Positions 43,280 to 53,445 of a stretch of 64,000 nucleotides of DNA are shown here, one piece after another. The stretch covers positions 3,658,001-3,722,000 of the forward strand of contig NZ_CP119758.1 of NCBI RefSeq assembly GCF_029323795.1, written 5' to 3'. This DNA comes from Zobellia alginiliquefaciens. GTDB taxonomy: Bacteria > Bacteroidota > Bacteroidia > Flavobacteriales > Flavobacteriaceae. Under the pieces are notes generated by a model. The model was not told where the DNA came from and searched no databases. It saw only the letters and a list, made by a program, of their open reading frames with translations. Every line of letters begins with the position of its first letter. Within the stretch, counting starts at the first letter, position 1. The position numbers and the translations under genes are program-made.

Positions 43280-44116
43280 TTATTTTGGTTTCAAGAAACC
43301 AAATTCTGTACTTTTAATTACATACCCAATACGTACCATACTTGAATACTGTTTGTAATCAATTAGATTTTCGGCATGGCCGGCAAACCACTCAAACATA
43401 ATATATTGATTGGAATTATGTTTAAACGGCCTGTAACTTAATCGTGTTCGGATAGATCCTCTTGTATCAAAATCTAGACCTTTTCTCACTTTGAGCTCAA
43501 AAATTAGTTTGTCGGGAATCAAATCGCGCGATACACTCACTTCCCCTAACCCTACATAATCCAATAAATCAGGGTTTCCTTCTTTATATCCAAAGGGGAG
43601 CCAACCTTTTACATGAAGCATGGTTTTCTTTCCTACTAGAGTAGAGTACTGAAGGCTAAGGCGGTTCCAGCTTCTAGAATAAATACTGTCCCTTCCATTG
43701 GATTCGTGCTCAAAGACAAGTGTAGCTAGGCCATTCACACGGTCATCAGAGTTATAAAAAGCTTTGCCAACACCCAATGTTGGGTTAAAATTGATTTCCC
43801 TAAAAGGATAAGAATCCTTATAAATATCCCAAAATGCCTTTTGGCTATACGTTAAATACAGATAGGTTTCCCAAGGAAGAATTGTACGGGTTATAATCTG
43901 TTTAAAGCTTATTTGATATTTGGCATTTGCCGTAGAACTGTTAATGGGGTTGTTTGTGGGGATACCGGTAATAAAGTAATTGTCTTTATGAATGGTGAAG
44001 GATGGTATTCTTTGCATGGTGTCACGCACCTCTTCTCTAGTAAGAGTTTGTGCGGATAGGTCTGCAATAAGAAATTGTAAGCCTATTAAAATCCAGAGCG
44101 AGATTTTAAGTTTCAT
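43280..44116 (-). CDS. pldA: Outer-membrane phospholipase A (OMPLA-like)
   Basis: 278 residues with signal peptide ending LSAQ. Catalytic motif FEHESNGRDS places His137 and Ser139 in the HxSNG arrangement of OMPLA, with a second Ser/Arg strand (YSRSWNRLSL). The rest alternates aromatic residues as outer-membrane beta strands and ends in a strand with FGFLKPK. OMPLA hydrolyses phospholipids in the outer leaflet when the membrane is damaged and is a calcium-dependent dimer. It is monocistronic between terminators. Confidence 0.88.
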   Translation of the reverse strand: MKLKISLWILIGLQFLIADLSAQTLTREEVRDTMQRIPSFTIHKDNYFITGIPTNNPINSSTANAKYQISFKQIITRTILPWETYLYLTYSQKAFWDIYKDSYPFREINFNPTLGVGKAFYNSDDRVNGLATLVFEHESNGRDSIYSRSWNRLSLQYSTLVGKKTMLHVKGWLPFGYKEGNPDLLDYVGLGEVSVSRDLIPDKLIFELKVRKGLDFDTRGSIRTRLSYRPFKHNSNQYIMFEWFAGHAENLIDYKQYSSMVRIGYVIKSTEFGFLKPK

Positions 44117-44213
44117 AAGATGGTATTCTTTTTAATGGATACTTAGGAGATTGCAAAAGTAACCCATCAGTGGTCTATGCCCTGTTGTGATAACACAAAT
44201 TTTTAGTGCAATG

Positions 44214-44240
44214 AAAAAAAGACACCCTATTTAAGTAGGG
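44214..44240 (-). terminator. Probable intrinsic terminator of the TPR-HTH regulator gene
   Basis: CCCTA and TAGGG form a short stem with a 6-base loop; on the minus strand it is followed by TGTC and then seven T residues. Confidence 0.5.
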
Positions 44241-44265
44241 CAGATTTAGTATGTCAAAGGCAATT

Positions 44266-45903
44266 TTACAACGACGCTATCAATTCTTCAAGGTTATCAC
44301 TACGCTGAAGGCCCATTTTTTTGCGTAATCGATGTCGTGTTGTATGAACGGATTTTGTGGAAATACCCAACAGTCTCGCCATATCTTTACTAGTAAGATT
44401 CAATTTGATCAAGGCACAAATTTTCTGATCGGTCTGGCTTAGGTTAGGGTAGGTGCTGTTCAACTTTTTATAAAAGTTCTTATTAACATCGGTAAACCGT
44501 AGCTTAAATTCCTCCCAATTATTGTTGCTTCCTACTGAAATTGATTTTAGCACCCTATTAATTTCGGCCACTTTTATAGTCCCGTCTTCGCCGCGTAATT
44601 CGGTTTTAAGTTTTTTCAAAAACTCGTCTTTTTCCACAAGTTGAAGTGTAGAGGCGGCCAATTCTTTGTTTTTAGTTTCCAGAAGCTCCTTGGTTTTCTG
44701 CATCTCAAGCGCTTTGGTTTTTCGTATCATTTGCTTCTCTGCCAAATGTTTGGAGCGTATGTGCTTTACATAGATATAGCCAATGATAATAATAAAGATC
44801 AGCGAACCGATGAGAATAATGCGTTGCAGCATTGAAATCTTATCTTGCTGTTCCAATTTTTCTAGCCTTTGCTGGCGTATTACTTCTTCTTGAAGCTCTT
44901 TTTGAAGCCGATATTCATTTTTGATTTCCATTAGTGAAATGTTATTTTCACTTCTACCATCAAAAAATTTGGCATTCAAGGCCTTCGCCTTATTTAGATT
45001 TCTAAACGCCTCTGTATCGTTGTTCAGCAGATGATAATTTTCTGCTATTTTTTCATATATGAAAGGCGTAAAATCAATATGGCTTTGGTATTTATCAGAA
45101 ATCTCAATAGCCTTCTTATAGTAATCGATTGTTTTCTCTAGTTCGCCTAATTTTTTATAGATCTCGGCAAAATACGCATAGATCAGAACAAGATATGAAG
45201 GATAGTTTTCCTTAAACCAAGGCTCTATATCTTTTAAAGTTTGCAAGGCCTCTTCGTTTTTTCCTTCCTCGCGTAGCACATATGATTCTTCAAACTTATA
45301 AAAAGGAAGAGCTAGTTTATCAGATGTATCAGAATAGTAGATATAGCTACTGTCCAGATATTTCCTAGCTAATTTGGCCTGGTTTAAGCCTCTGTAGGTA
45401 TAACTGAAGGTATAATAGTTATTGGCTAGGCTAGCTCTGGGCATAACGCCGCGATCCACCAAATTTTTCATAATGTCAAGGGACATTTGCAAGTATTTCA
45501 GCGCTTCTTTCTGCCTTTTGTTATAGCTATATAGTGCTCCAAGTCGTCTATAAATATATGATCTTAGGACCTGGTTGTCATAATTGTCCGTTAAACTAAG
45601 TGCACGCCAGATAGTTTCATAGGCCTTTGCATAGTTGGCATGATGGCTGTAAGCATCCGTTAACGTTAGTAGTTTCCAAGCGGTTTGTGCAGTATCTCCG
45701 GTCTTTAATGTTTCTTCAACCGCAGATTTAAGAAAATCTATATTGTTTTCTTGAACCACTACAGTGGTACTATCACTATTGGTAACGACAGCATTCAAAG
45801 GAATTGAAGAGTCCTGGGCAATAAGCAGGGAGCTCTTCAAAAAAAGAAAGATAATACAGCTTTTAAGAGACCAACGTCTTTTAATATTATTTGTGTAACC
45901 CAA
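44266..45903 (-). CDS. TPR-containing membrane-bound LuxR-type HTH regulator
   Basis: 545 residues. An N-terminal signal/anchor (SCIIFLFLKSSLLIAQ) puts the ~300-residue TPR region (YAKAYETIWRALSL, KEALKYLQMSLDIMKN and others) in the periplasm; one TM helix (IILIGSLIFIIIIGYIYV) leads to a coiled coil and a C-terminal HTH of LuxR/GerE type (LTSKDMARLLGISTKSVHTTRHRLRKKMGL). It is a one-component membrane regulator, probably sensing a periplasmic glycan or protein. It is divergent from the SusCD operon across an 866-bp gap, as expected for its activator. Confidence 0.85.
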   Translation of the reverse strand: MGYTNNIKRRWSLKSCIIFLFLKSSLLIAQDSSIPLNAVVTNSDSTTVVVQENNIDFLKSAVEETLKTGDTAQTAWKLLTLTDAYSHHANYAKAYETIWRALSLTDNYDNQVLRSYIYRRLGALYSYNKRQKEALKYLQMSLDIMKNLVDRGVMPRASLANNYYTFSYTYRGLNQAKLARKYLDSSYIYYSDTSDKLALPFYKFEESYVLREEGKNEEALQTLKDIEPWFKENYPSYLVLIYAYFAEIYKKLGELEKTIDYYKKAIEISDKYQSHIDFTPFIYEKIAENYHLLNNDTEAFRNLNKAKALNAKFFDGRSENNISLMEIKNEYRLQKELQEEVIRQQRLEKLEQQDKISMLQRIILIGSLIFIIIIGYIYVKHIRSKHLAEKQMIRKTKALEMQKTKELLETKNKELAASTLQLVEKDEFLKKLKTELRGEDGTIKVAEINRVLKSISVGSNNNWEEFKLRFTDVNKNFYKKLNSTYPNLSQTDQKICALIKLNLTSKDMARLLGISTKSVHTTRHRLRKKMGLQRSDNLEELIASL

Positions 45904-46296
45904 TGGTATAGTACTGTTTTTAATACTTAATGAATGAAAGAAGTGTTCGTATGTTTCTTTAATCTTTATTATAAATTAGGGCAATGTTATCATAGCGTAT
46001 CAAGTGTAACTAATTTCTTTAATTTATCAAAATTATTTCGCCTATAGGTCTACGTTTTAACTTCTTGGTCTACGGGCATTTTATCTAGTAATTACAAAAT
46101 TCTGTGTTGATGATAGGGGCAGTTTTAAGGTTACAAATGGTTTTTTTACTCTTTAGATACATTTACACCAGCTAAAATTAAACAAATTTTAACATAGTCT
46201 GATTTTGCCCGTTTGTAGTGTAGTTTTACGGTGTTTTTTTTCACAAAACACGGTTCTATCAGGGTTTTAGGATGGTAGTATGTGTATAACATATGG

Positions 46297-46317
46297 TTTT
46301 GTCAAGTTTTTGTCAAG
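46297..46317. promoter_or_regulatory. Phased direct repeat, possible activator site
   Basis: TTTTGTCAAG occurs at 46297-46306 and 46308-46317, exactly 11 bp apart, so both copies face the same side of the helix. It lies 453 bp upstream of the SusC start and 394 bp from the divergent HTH regulator. Confidence 0.4.
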
Positions 46318-46445
46318 CCCTTTTTTTAGGAGTAAATTAACAATATCTCTATTTTGGACACAGATTAAATGGTTTATGAAAATTATTTAAGCCTTTAATT
46401 GATGAATTGACAAACAAACATTACTCACACTTAAACCAACTCATT

Positions 46446-46529
46446 ATGAAAAGAAAAAATTGTTTCTTACAGAACAATGCTCCTCCTCTGATCGGAGCAA
46501 AATCAAATTTTCTACTAAAAGAATATAGT
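46446..46529 (+). CDS. Possible 27-residue leader peptide of the SusC operon
   Basis: ATG at 46446 encodes MKRKNCFLQNNAPPLIGAKI... and stops at 46527. Inside the frame TGCTCC (46478-46483) and GGAGCA (46494-46499) can pair as a hairpin. The peptide has no recognised family; a chance open frame is quite possible. Confidence 0.25.
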
Positions 46530-46769
46530 ACGAATAACTATTGAATTAGAATTCAGGAATTTTCATTAAAAATTACAAAAGAATAATCTCTATCTAAATA
46601 AAGAAATAGGTAATAGAAAAAAGGGTGATCAATCGCCTCGTTCAATATCTTCTTTAATAGCTGGAACAACTGGCAATTTCGTTATGCAACGGATTTTGTT
46701 CAATGGTTGCTTGTATGCTAAAGTGCCACTTGGATTGTAGATTATTTAAAACTTAACAAGAAACTTAAT

Positions 46770-49700
46770 ATGAATTTCAAAAACATTTTTTATTCCAGAT
46801 TCCATGGTAAGAGCATGGTGCTGTTTTTGGTCCTGTGCCTAACTACGGCCGCAGTAAAGTCTCAAACGGTAAGTGGAACAGTATCTGCAGATGATGCACC
46901 TTTGCCGGGCGTTAGTGTGGTAGTAAAAGGAACCAACAACGGAACGGTTACGGATTTTGACGGGTTATACTCCATAAACGCAGAATCTAGCGCAGTTCTT
47001 GTGTTTAGCTACATTGGTTTTAAATCAAAAGAAGTTGCTGTTAGAGGCAATAAAACTGTAAATGTAATCCTAGAGGAAGATGTATCCGCTCTTGAAGAAG
47101 TAGTGGTCATTGGCTATGGTGCCCAAAAGAAGAAAGAATTGACCGGTGCAGTAGCACAAGTTAAGTCTGAAGAGTTGATGAAAACTTCTACTTCAGATAT
47201 CGGTGCCGCGTTACAAGGTCAAATTGCAGGTGTAAACGTAACTGCTAGTTCTGGTGCACCAGGCTCCGAGGCTAACGTTCAAATTCGTGGACTTACTTCT
47301 ATTAGTGGTGCTAATAGACCGCTGTATGTTGTGGATGGTATTCCTTTTGAGGGCGATCCTAAATTAAGTATAAATGAAATTGAAACTATAGATGTACTAA
47401 AGGATGCCGCTTCAGCCGCTATTTATGGAACTAGAGGTGCTGCAGGTGTAATTTTAATAACTACCAAAAGAGGTAAAGAAGGGCAGATGAAAATTGCTGC
47501 TGATAGTTACTACGGTCTGCAACATATAACCTCTGCAACTCCATTACTGAATGTTGAAGACAAGTTGTATGTTCAGTTTATACAAGGAGCTGCATTAAAT
47601 GGAAGTAGCTATGGTAATACGTGGACAACAATTGAGCAAAGCCCACATTTTCTTACGAACAATACGGATTTGACAGAGGTTGTTCTAAACGATATGGCGC
47701 CTATACAAAACCATAGCCTTACACTATCGGGCGGTAAAGATGGTCTTACGTATAACGTAACGGGTAACTATTTTGATCAAGAAGGGGTCATCATTAAATC
47801 TGGATATGATCGTTTTAATGTTAGAGCAAACACCCAGTTCGTAAAAGGTAAATGGAATATTACAACAGGTTTGTCTTTTCGGGTAGAGAATAGGGAACAT
47901 GCTCCGTGGGGGCTACTTAGGGATGCCATTAGATTTACGGCGTACAGCCCAAGTATTGACCCAAACCAAAGTGTAATAGAAAATGCCGGACCTGATGGAA
48001 ATGGAGCTACTAACATTTCTAATTTAGGGTATAAGTTCTTGCAGGAAGATAACCAAGAGAATAATTATTTTGATGGTAACTTGAGTTTGACCTATAACTT
48101 CACAAATAACCTGAAGTTTACATCTAGAATGGCAACCAGCTATGATAATGGAACTAGAATCACCATTAACCCTAAATTTACAGCGTATAGAGATGATGGT
48201 TCAGAAGTAACATCGCAACGATCTAAAGTGCGTAATTTAAGTTCTCTTGCGAAAAAATTTACATGGGAGAATATATTGAATTATCAAAAAAGCTTTGGTG
48301 ATCATAATATTAACTTCACAGGGGTTTATTCTTCGGAAAAATATAATTATTCAGAATTTTTCGCTGAAAAAAGCGATTTGGCTTCCAATGATATAACGGT
48401 GTTAAATGGAGCTACTGCCGATCCAAATGTGGGTTCGGGTAACAATCAGTGGACCCAAGATCGTGAAAGTACTTTAATTGGTATGCTGGCAAGACTTCAA
48501 TACAACTATAAAGGAAAATACTTACTAAGTGGTGCGGTTAGAAGAGACGGTTCTTCTCGTTTCAAAGAAGAACCGTGGGGGGTGTTTCCTTCGGTTTCTG
48601 CCGGATGGAATGTATCGGATGAAAATTTCTGGAATCCTATAAAAAATACCATTTCTTCATTTAAATTGAGGGGTAGTAGAGGTACAACAGGTAATCAGGG
48701 TATTGCAGACTATAGCTACACGCCAACAATAACATTAGAAAATGACTATGTTCTAGGTTCGGGTGATGATCAAAATCTAGTTCTGGGTGCCATCCAAACC
48801 GGATTTGCCAATCCAAAAGTACGCTGGGAAACTTCGGTTTCTTTGAATGCAGGTTTCGATATGGGCCTTTTCGATAATAAATTGACACTTTCCGGAGATA
48901 TTTATGAAACAAAAAAGGAAGATATGTTGTTCCCTGTATTGTTACCACCAACTGCGGGTGGTGGTCAAAATGCAGAAGTGACACTTAATGTTGGTGATAT
49001 GACCAATAAAGGTGTGGAATTCGCCATGAACTACCGTCACTCAGGTAAACTATCATGGAATGCAGGAGTAACGTATACTCGCAACGATAATATTATTACC
49101 AAAATGAGTGGGAGCAACAAAATCATTTATTTTGATGACAGTAGTATTTCTGGCCACAGTAATGACCAAGATTTGGTATCGGCTTTAGCTGAGGGCTACG
49201 AAGGTGGTGCATTCTTTCTAGTGGAGACGGATGGTACCATAAAAACGGAAGAAGAACTGGCAGCTTATCAGGCAATTGTACCCGATGCTAAAATGGGAGA
49301 TTTAAAATATGTTGATTTTGATAATAATGGAACTATAGATATAGATGACCGTCAATATATGGGTAGCGGTACCCCGGAATTTGAAATGGGCTTTAATTTT
49401 TCAGCATATTACAAGGCACTTGACTTTTCCATGCAATGGTATGGTGCATTTGGTTCAGAAATTATAAATGGAAATAAAGCTTTGGCCTACAAAGAAGGAA
49501 ATCACCAAGATTTAGTATACCAGTGGACACCACAAAATGCCACTTCGGATATACCTGTTTATAGAAATGCGACCCATAACAACTTCAGAGGTCAGACGGA
49601 CTATTGGTTGGACGATGGTACTTTTGTGAGATTACGTAATATTTCTTTGGGGTACACAGTACCTAGAGAATATACCGAAAAATTGGGTGTTACAAAATTT

Positions 49701-49856
49701 AGAATTTACGTCGCTGCTCAAAACCCGTTGACTATAACCAAATATGACGGGTATGACCCAGAGGTTGGTAACAACGGACTAAGTACACGAGGTATTGATC
49801 AAGGAACGTATCCCGTAAGCTCGCAGATACGAACCGGACTTCAAATCGAATTTTAA
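46770..49856 (+). CDS. SusC/RagA TonB-dependent outer-membrane transporter (agar PUL)
   Basis: 1028 residues with signal peptide ending AAVKSQ. A carboxypeptidase-like domain follows (VSGTVSADDAPLPGVSVVVKGTNNGT ... DFDGLYSI), then the TonB-box region and plug domain (EEVVVIGYGAQKKKELTGAV ... IDVLKDAASAAIYGTRGAAGVILI) and the beta barrel to a typical C-terminal IRTGLQIEF. It imports oligosaccharides using TonB energy together with its SusD partner, whose gene begins at its stop codon region. The downstream GH16 implies agar-type galactan oligosaccharides. Confidence 0.93.
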   Translation: MNFKNIFYSRFHGKSMVLFLVLCLTTAAVKSQTVSGTVSADDAPLPGVSVVVKGTNNGTVTDFDGLYSINAESSAVLVFSYIGFKSKEVAVRGNKTVNVILEEDVSALEEVVVIGYGAQKKKELTGAVAQVKSEELMKTSTSDIGAALQGQIAGVNVTASSGAPGSEANVQIRGLTSISGANRPLYVVDGIPFEGDPKLSINEIETIDVLKDAASAAIYGTRGAAGVILITTKRGKEGQMKIAADSYYGLQHITSATPLLNVEDKLYVQFIQGAALNGSSYGNTWTTIEQSPHFLTNNTDLTEVVLNDMAPIQNHSLTLSGGKDGLTYNVTGNYFDQEGVIIKSGYDRFNVRANTQFVKGKWNITTGLSFRVENREHAPWGLLRDAIRFTAYSPSIDPNQSVIENAGPDGNGATNISNLGYKFLQEDNQENNYFDGNLSLTYNFTNNLKFTSRMATSYDNGTRITINPKFTAYRDDGSEVTSQRSKVRNLSSLAKKFTWENILNYQKSFGDHNINFTGVYSSEKYNYSEFFAEKSDLASNDITVLNGATADPNVGSGNNQWTQDRESTLIGMLARLQYNYKGKYLLSGAVRRDGSSRFKEEPWGVFPSVSAGWNVSDENFWNPIKNTISSFKLRGSRGTTGNQGIADYSYTPTITLENDYVLGSGDDQNLVLGAIQTGFANPKVRWETSVSLNAGFDMGLFDNKLTLSGDIYETKKEDMLFPVLLPPTAGGGQNAEVTLNVGDMTNKGVEFAMNYRHSGKLSWNAGVTYTRNDNIITKMSGSNKIIYFDDSSISGHSNDQDLVSALAEGYEGGAFFLVETDGTIKTEEELAAYQAIVPDAKMGDLKYVDFDNNGTIDIDDRQYMGSGTPEFEMGFNFSAYYKALDFSMQWYGAFGSEIINGNKALAYKEGNHQDLVYQWTPQNATSDIPVYRNATHNNFRGQTDYWLDDGTFVRLRNISLGYTVPREYTEKLGVTKFRIYVAAQNPLTITKYDGYDPEVGNNGLSTRGIDQGTYPVSSQIRTGLQIEF

Positions 49857-49912
49857 TGAAAATTGAAATGAAGATGATAAATTCCGATAAAAAAAATGAA
49901 AAAATAAGAGTT

Positions 49913-51679
49913 ATGAAAACAACGATAACAAAACGGTTGCTATGCATACTGGTACCTGTGTTAGCATTTTTGAGCTGTTCAGATGATTTTCTTGAGCAGA
50001 CCAATCCCAATCAGATTTCTACCGAAACTTTTTGGAGAGATAACAAAGATTTGGAACAAGGGTTAATCGCCACCTATAAGGGTTTCGCAAATGCTAATAC
50101 CATTAATTTGGTGGGGGAACTTGCTAGGACCGATCTAGCTTGGTCCAGTGGATATCAACGACCAAATAACACCAACGAATATTACTTACAGGTCTTTAAT
50201 GACGCTTCGTCCGTACCTAATAATAAGTGGAGTACAAGTTATACCACTATTTTCAGGGCTAATCAAGTGATTGAAGCTGCAGCAGCGCTAGAAGAAACAT
50301 ATACTACAGATAAAGAGAAGGAAGATGGCCTTGTGATGCTTGCTCAAGCACGATTTTTAAGAGGCTATACCTATTTTAATCTCTATCATGCTTTTAATGG
50401 AGGTTCTGTGCCAATTTATGATTTTGTTCCTGTAGAAGAAAGTGAATTCTATCAGTCCGTTTCCCCGGCAGAAGATGTAAAGAAATTTTATCTAGATGAT
50501 TTACAATTTGCTTCAGAAAACCTACCTCTTTCTTGGGAAGGTCAAGATAAGGGTAGGGTTACAGCAGGTGCGGCAGTTGCTTTAATTGGACAGTCCTACC
50601 TCTATGAAGGAAACTTTGAAACCGCGGCTACATATTTTGAAAGTGTTATCAATGATTTTGGTTATGCTTTAACGCCAAACATAGGTAGTAATTTTACCAC
50701 TATGGATGAATTTAATGAGGAATCCATACTAGAAGTAGGGTACTCATTGGATTATAAAAATGAACTAAATGCTTATGATGGTAGAGATGTTGCGAATGCT
50801 GCTTATGTTAGACAGTTTACTGGTGGTGATGGTAAATGGTTTGGTGCCGTTGTTGCGAACTGGTTAATTTTAAAATACAGGGAAGAACCATTAGATTTTT
50901 CAGACCCAAGAAATAAAATTATTGATGATGAAGGCAACGAAAGTTTTAGAAAATTTAGTTTAAGAACATCGTGGTCGGTTGCCCTTGTAGATGATACTGA
51001 TATGGGGTATTATTTAAGGGAAGAAACTGGGCAAGCTTCAAATTTTAATGTGAAAATGACAGCATTTTGGAGAAAACACACCAATTGGGATATTACACGA
51101 TCAGAAGAAGATTTGTCTCCAGGTAAAGTTAGATCTGGAGTAAATGAGCGTTTGATTCGTTTAGCCGAAATATATCTTCAATATGCTGAGTGTCAAATTG
51201 AATTAGGTAATATTGATGTGGCATTAGAGTATATTAATAAAGTGAGACGAAGATCAGGGGTACAATTATTAGGACTGGCAGGCACGGGTGAATTCCCGGC
51301 TAATGATCATGATAATGTAGCATATGACGCACAAAGTTTGATGGAGCATTTGAGGTACACTGAATTACCATTGGAACTTTCGGCAGAAGGTGATGGAAAT
51401 AGAAATATCGATTTGAGAAGATGGGGTGTAAAGGCGGAACGTTTTCAAGAACTGGCTCAGAAAAGATACTCTGCAGATCATTATGAAATGGTGAGTGAAG
51501 AAGGTGAACCTGTCACTAGATGGGGATCAATTGTAAAGGAACTACCAGTAGGTGATCCTGATATTGACGAAAACTGGAACGAGTTCCAGGAGGCAGCGGC
51601 TAATTATAATGAGTCTTTACATGCTTACTGGCCTTTACCGAATTCAGAAATTATATCTAACCCACAATTGAATGATTAA
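49913..51679 (+). CDS. SusD/RagB surface glycan-binding lipoprotein (agar PUL)
   Basis: Start chosen at 49913 (MKTTITKRLLCILVPVLAFLSC), giving a proper lipobox; the frame begins at 49856, where an upstream ATG overlaps the SusC stop and adds a charged leader. SusD features are clear: DDFLEQTNPNQISTETFWRDNKDLEQGLIATY, ARFLRGYTYFNLYHAFNG and the C-terminal RYTELPLELSAEGDGNRNIDLRRWG. It caps the SusC barrel and binds long glycan chains. It is cotranscribed with SusC. Confidence 0.93.
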   Translation: MKTTITKRLLCILVPVLAFLSCSDDFLEQTNPNQISTETFWRDNKDLEQGLIATYKGFANANTINLVGELARTDLAWSSGYQRPNNTNEYYLQVFNDASSVPNNKWSTSYTTIFRANQVIEAAAALEETYTTDKEKEDGLVMLAQARFLRGYTYFNLYHAFNGGSVPIYDFVPVEESEFYQSVSPAEDVKKFYLDDLQFASENLPLSWEGQDKGRVTAGAAVALIGQSYLYEGNFETAATYFESVINDFGYALTPNIGSNFTTMDEFNEESILEVGYSLDYKNELNAYDGRDVANAAYVRQFTGGDGKWFGAVVANWLILKYREEPLDFSDPRNKIIDDEGNESFRKFSLRTSWSVALVDDTDMGYYLREETGQASNFNVKMTAFWRKHTNWDITRSEEDLSPGKVRSGVNERLIRLAEIYLQYAECQIELGNIDVALEYINKVRRRSGVQLLGLAGTGEFPANDHDNVAYDAQSLMEHLRYTELPLELSAEGDGNRNIDLRRWGVKAERFQELAQKRYSADHYEMVSEEGEPVTRWGSIVKELPVGDPDIDENWNEFQEAAANYNESLHAYWPLPNSEIISNPQLND

Positions 51680-51745
51680 AAATTGTAGGGAACTATAATT
51701 AAATCATTCAAAATGCGAAAAAACAAGAAATTAAAATATCATAAA

Positions 51746-53356
51746 ATGAAAAACGCAATAAGAATATTAGCTGTTTTGGCCATGCTCTTCGTAGGGTGTG
51801 AAGATGATGATTACGAAGCTCCATTCCCTTTTTCGGATATAGGGTTTTATACAAGTAAAGGTACGGCCAACGAACTTCTGATTAACCTTGATCAATACTT
51901 GTCTTTTACAGATCTGTCCCAAGGAGCGGTATCCCATTCATGGACAATTGAGAAAACGGATGTTTTTCTTGAGGGGCCTATAGACAGGACGGACTCTATT
52001 ACGGAACAATTTATCATTGAACCAAGGGTAACTACGTCTTTTGACAAAACGGTGCACGTTCTTTTTCAGACTTCTGGAATGAAAAAGGTAAGGCTATATA
52101 ACACCTTTAATGAAATGGTGACTTTTAAGGGTAATCGCGCTGATGTGGATTATGAAATGGCGGCAGTTAAAAAAGGAGACGTCTATGTAATTGATACTAC
52201 TTTCATGGTTAAGGTATATCCTGAATTAGTTCCGGTAATTAAGGTTAGAAATGGAGACGCAACGGTGAATCATGAAGCCAACGATACCATTTATGTAGAA
52301 GCGGGCAATACCTTGGAGTTTACGGATTTATCTACAATCGGTGAGCCTACAGGTCGTAATTGGTCAATTAGAAGAGCTTTAAAACCCGGTGAAGAGGTAG
52401 CAGAAAATCCTGTAGTGAACAGTAGTGGAGATTCTATTGCCAATATTACCTTCAATCAATTGGGGAGTTTTAGAGCTAGTATGAACCTTTCTCGATCAGG
52501 GCAGAATATTCCTGGAGCTTCAACCACTTACCCAATAAATGCACCAATTAAAGTAATCCCTTCTTCTAAACCCTTTGAGCTTACAGGCGAAATTAGAGAG
52601 CTAGAGGATGAAACTATCCAAGTACCGTATAATGGAGAATTCGCTCCTTTTGGAGGTCAAGAAGAGTTCTTTACCGTAATGGTGAACGGTGAGCCTTTTG
52701 ATGTTGCTTCGGTGACAGTTAATGAGGATGATGGTACAAAGATGGATATTAAGTTGGCGGCGCCAATATATAGACCGGATGTCGTGACTGTGTCGTATGC
52801 TGGAGGAACTATAGAATCAGCAGATACAAGAGAGGCATTATCCTTTACGGACGAACCTGTAATTATGAGTACTGTTAATTTAGTACCAGCAGATATTTCT
52901 GGTTTAGAGACTGGAGCTGATAGCTGGGGTACATTTTGGAGTAATAAGGGAACTGTGGAGTATTCAACTGAACAAGCAGCAACTGGTGATTATAGCCTGA
53001 AGCTTCAAATTGAAGCGGGTCAGGATAATGCAGAGGCTAGTGCTATGTTCGAGAACCCTATAATTTTTGAAGAAGGTAAAACATATATAGTTTCCTATGA
53101 TATGTATGTGGAGCCCGGTACAGTAGGTTCTGAAGATGCGGAGACAGGGTTATTCTTACTTCAGAACTGGAATTTCCAAGTACAGACTGTTTTTGAGCAC
53201 CCTGAAGGCTCTTGGATAACAATCACAAAAGAATATGTCAATACTTCTGCTTTATCACAATTCTACCTTAGAATTCTACCTAACGCAGAGAAAACGACAG
53301 ACGTGACAGTCTATTATGACAACTTCACAATTGTAGAAAAAGAAGAAAGACCATAG
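51746..53356 (+). CDS. PUL surface glycan-binding lipoprotein with PKD-like and C-terminal CBM-like domains
   Basis: Start at 51746 (MKNAIRILAVLAMLFVGC) gives a lipobox; the frame extends to 51713. Two PKD-like beta-sandwich domains (LSFTDLSQGAVSHSWTIEK and LEFTDLSTIGEPTGRNWSIRR) are followed by an Ig-like domain and a C-terminal jelly-roll of CBM4/9/22 appearance (TGDYSLKLQIEAGQDNAEA ... FYLRILPNAEKTTDVTVYYDNFTI). SusE/SGBP-type proteins of this layout present glycan to SusD. It lies 33 bp after the SusD gene and ends at a terminator before the GH16 gene. Confidence 0.8.
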   Translation: MKNAIRILAVLAMLFVGCEDDDYEAPFPFSDIGFYTSKGTANELLINLDQYLSFTDLSQGAVSHSWTIEKTDVFLEGPIDRTDSITEQFIIEPRVTTSFDKTVHVLFQTSGMKKVRLYNTFNEMVTFKGNRADVDYEMAAVKKGDVYVIDTTFMVKVYPELVPVIKVRNGDATVNHEANDTIYVEAGNTLEFTDLSTIGEPTGRNWSIRRALKPGEEVAENPVVNSSGDSIANITFNQLGSFRASMNLSRSGQNIPGASTTYPINAPIKVIPSSKPFELTGEIRELEDETIQVPYNGEFAPFGGQEEFFTVMVNGEPFDVASVTVNEDDGTKMDIKLAAPIYRPDVVTVSYAGGTIESADTREALSFTDEPVIMSTVNLVPADISGLETGADSWGTFWSNKGTVEYSTEQAATGDYSLKLQIEAGQDNAEASAMFENPIIFEEGKTYIVSYDMYVEPGTVGSEDAETGLFLLQNWNFQVQTVFEHPEGSWITITKEYVNTSALSQFYLRILPNAEKTTDVTVYYDNFTIVEKEERP

Positions 53357-53380
53357 TCCCCATTGAGTTGTTTAAGTTAA

Positions 53381-53408
53381 GGGAGAATTGAGAGGTTCTC
53401 CCTTTTTT
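53381..53408 (+). terminator. Intrinsic terminator inside the PUL, before the GH16 gene
   Basis: GGGAGAA (53381-53387) pairs with TTCTCCC (53396-53402) over an 8-base loop, followed by six T residues. Read-through must be partial, or the GH16 gene has a separate start. Confidence 0.88.
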
Positions 53409-53445
53409 ATTCGCTTAGTAACCAATAATTCCAAAGACAATCAAA

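Larger units (their letters stand above)
45904..46769. other. Long intergenic region between the regulator and the agar PUL
   Basis: 866 bp, A+T-rich. It contains phased direct repeats (46297-46317), a short inverted repeat GTGTTTT/AAAACAC (about 46232-46252) and a 27-codon open frame at 46446-46529. No clear TAnnTTTG/TTG promoter was found. Confidence 0.5.
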
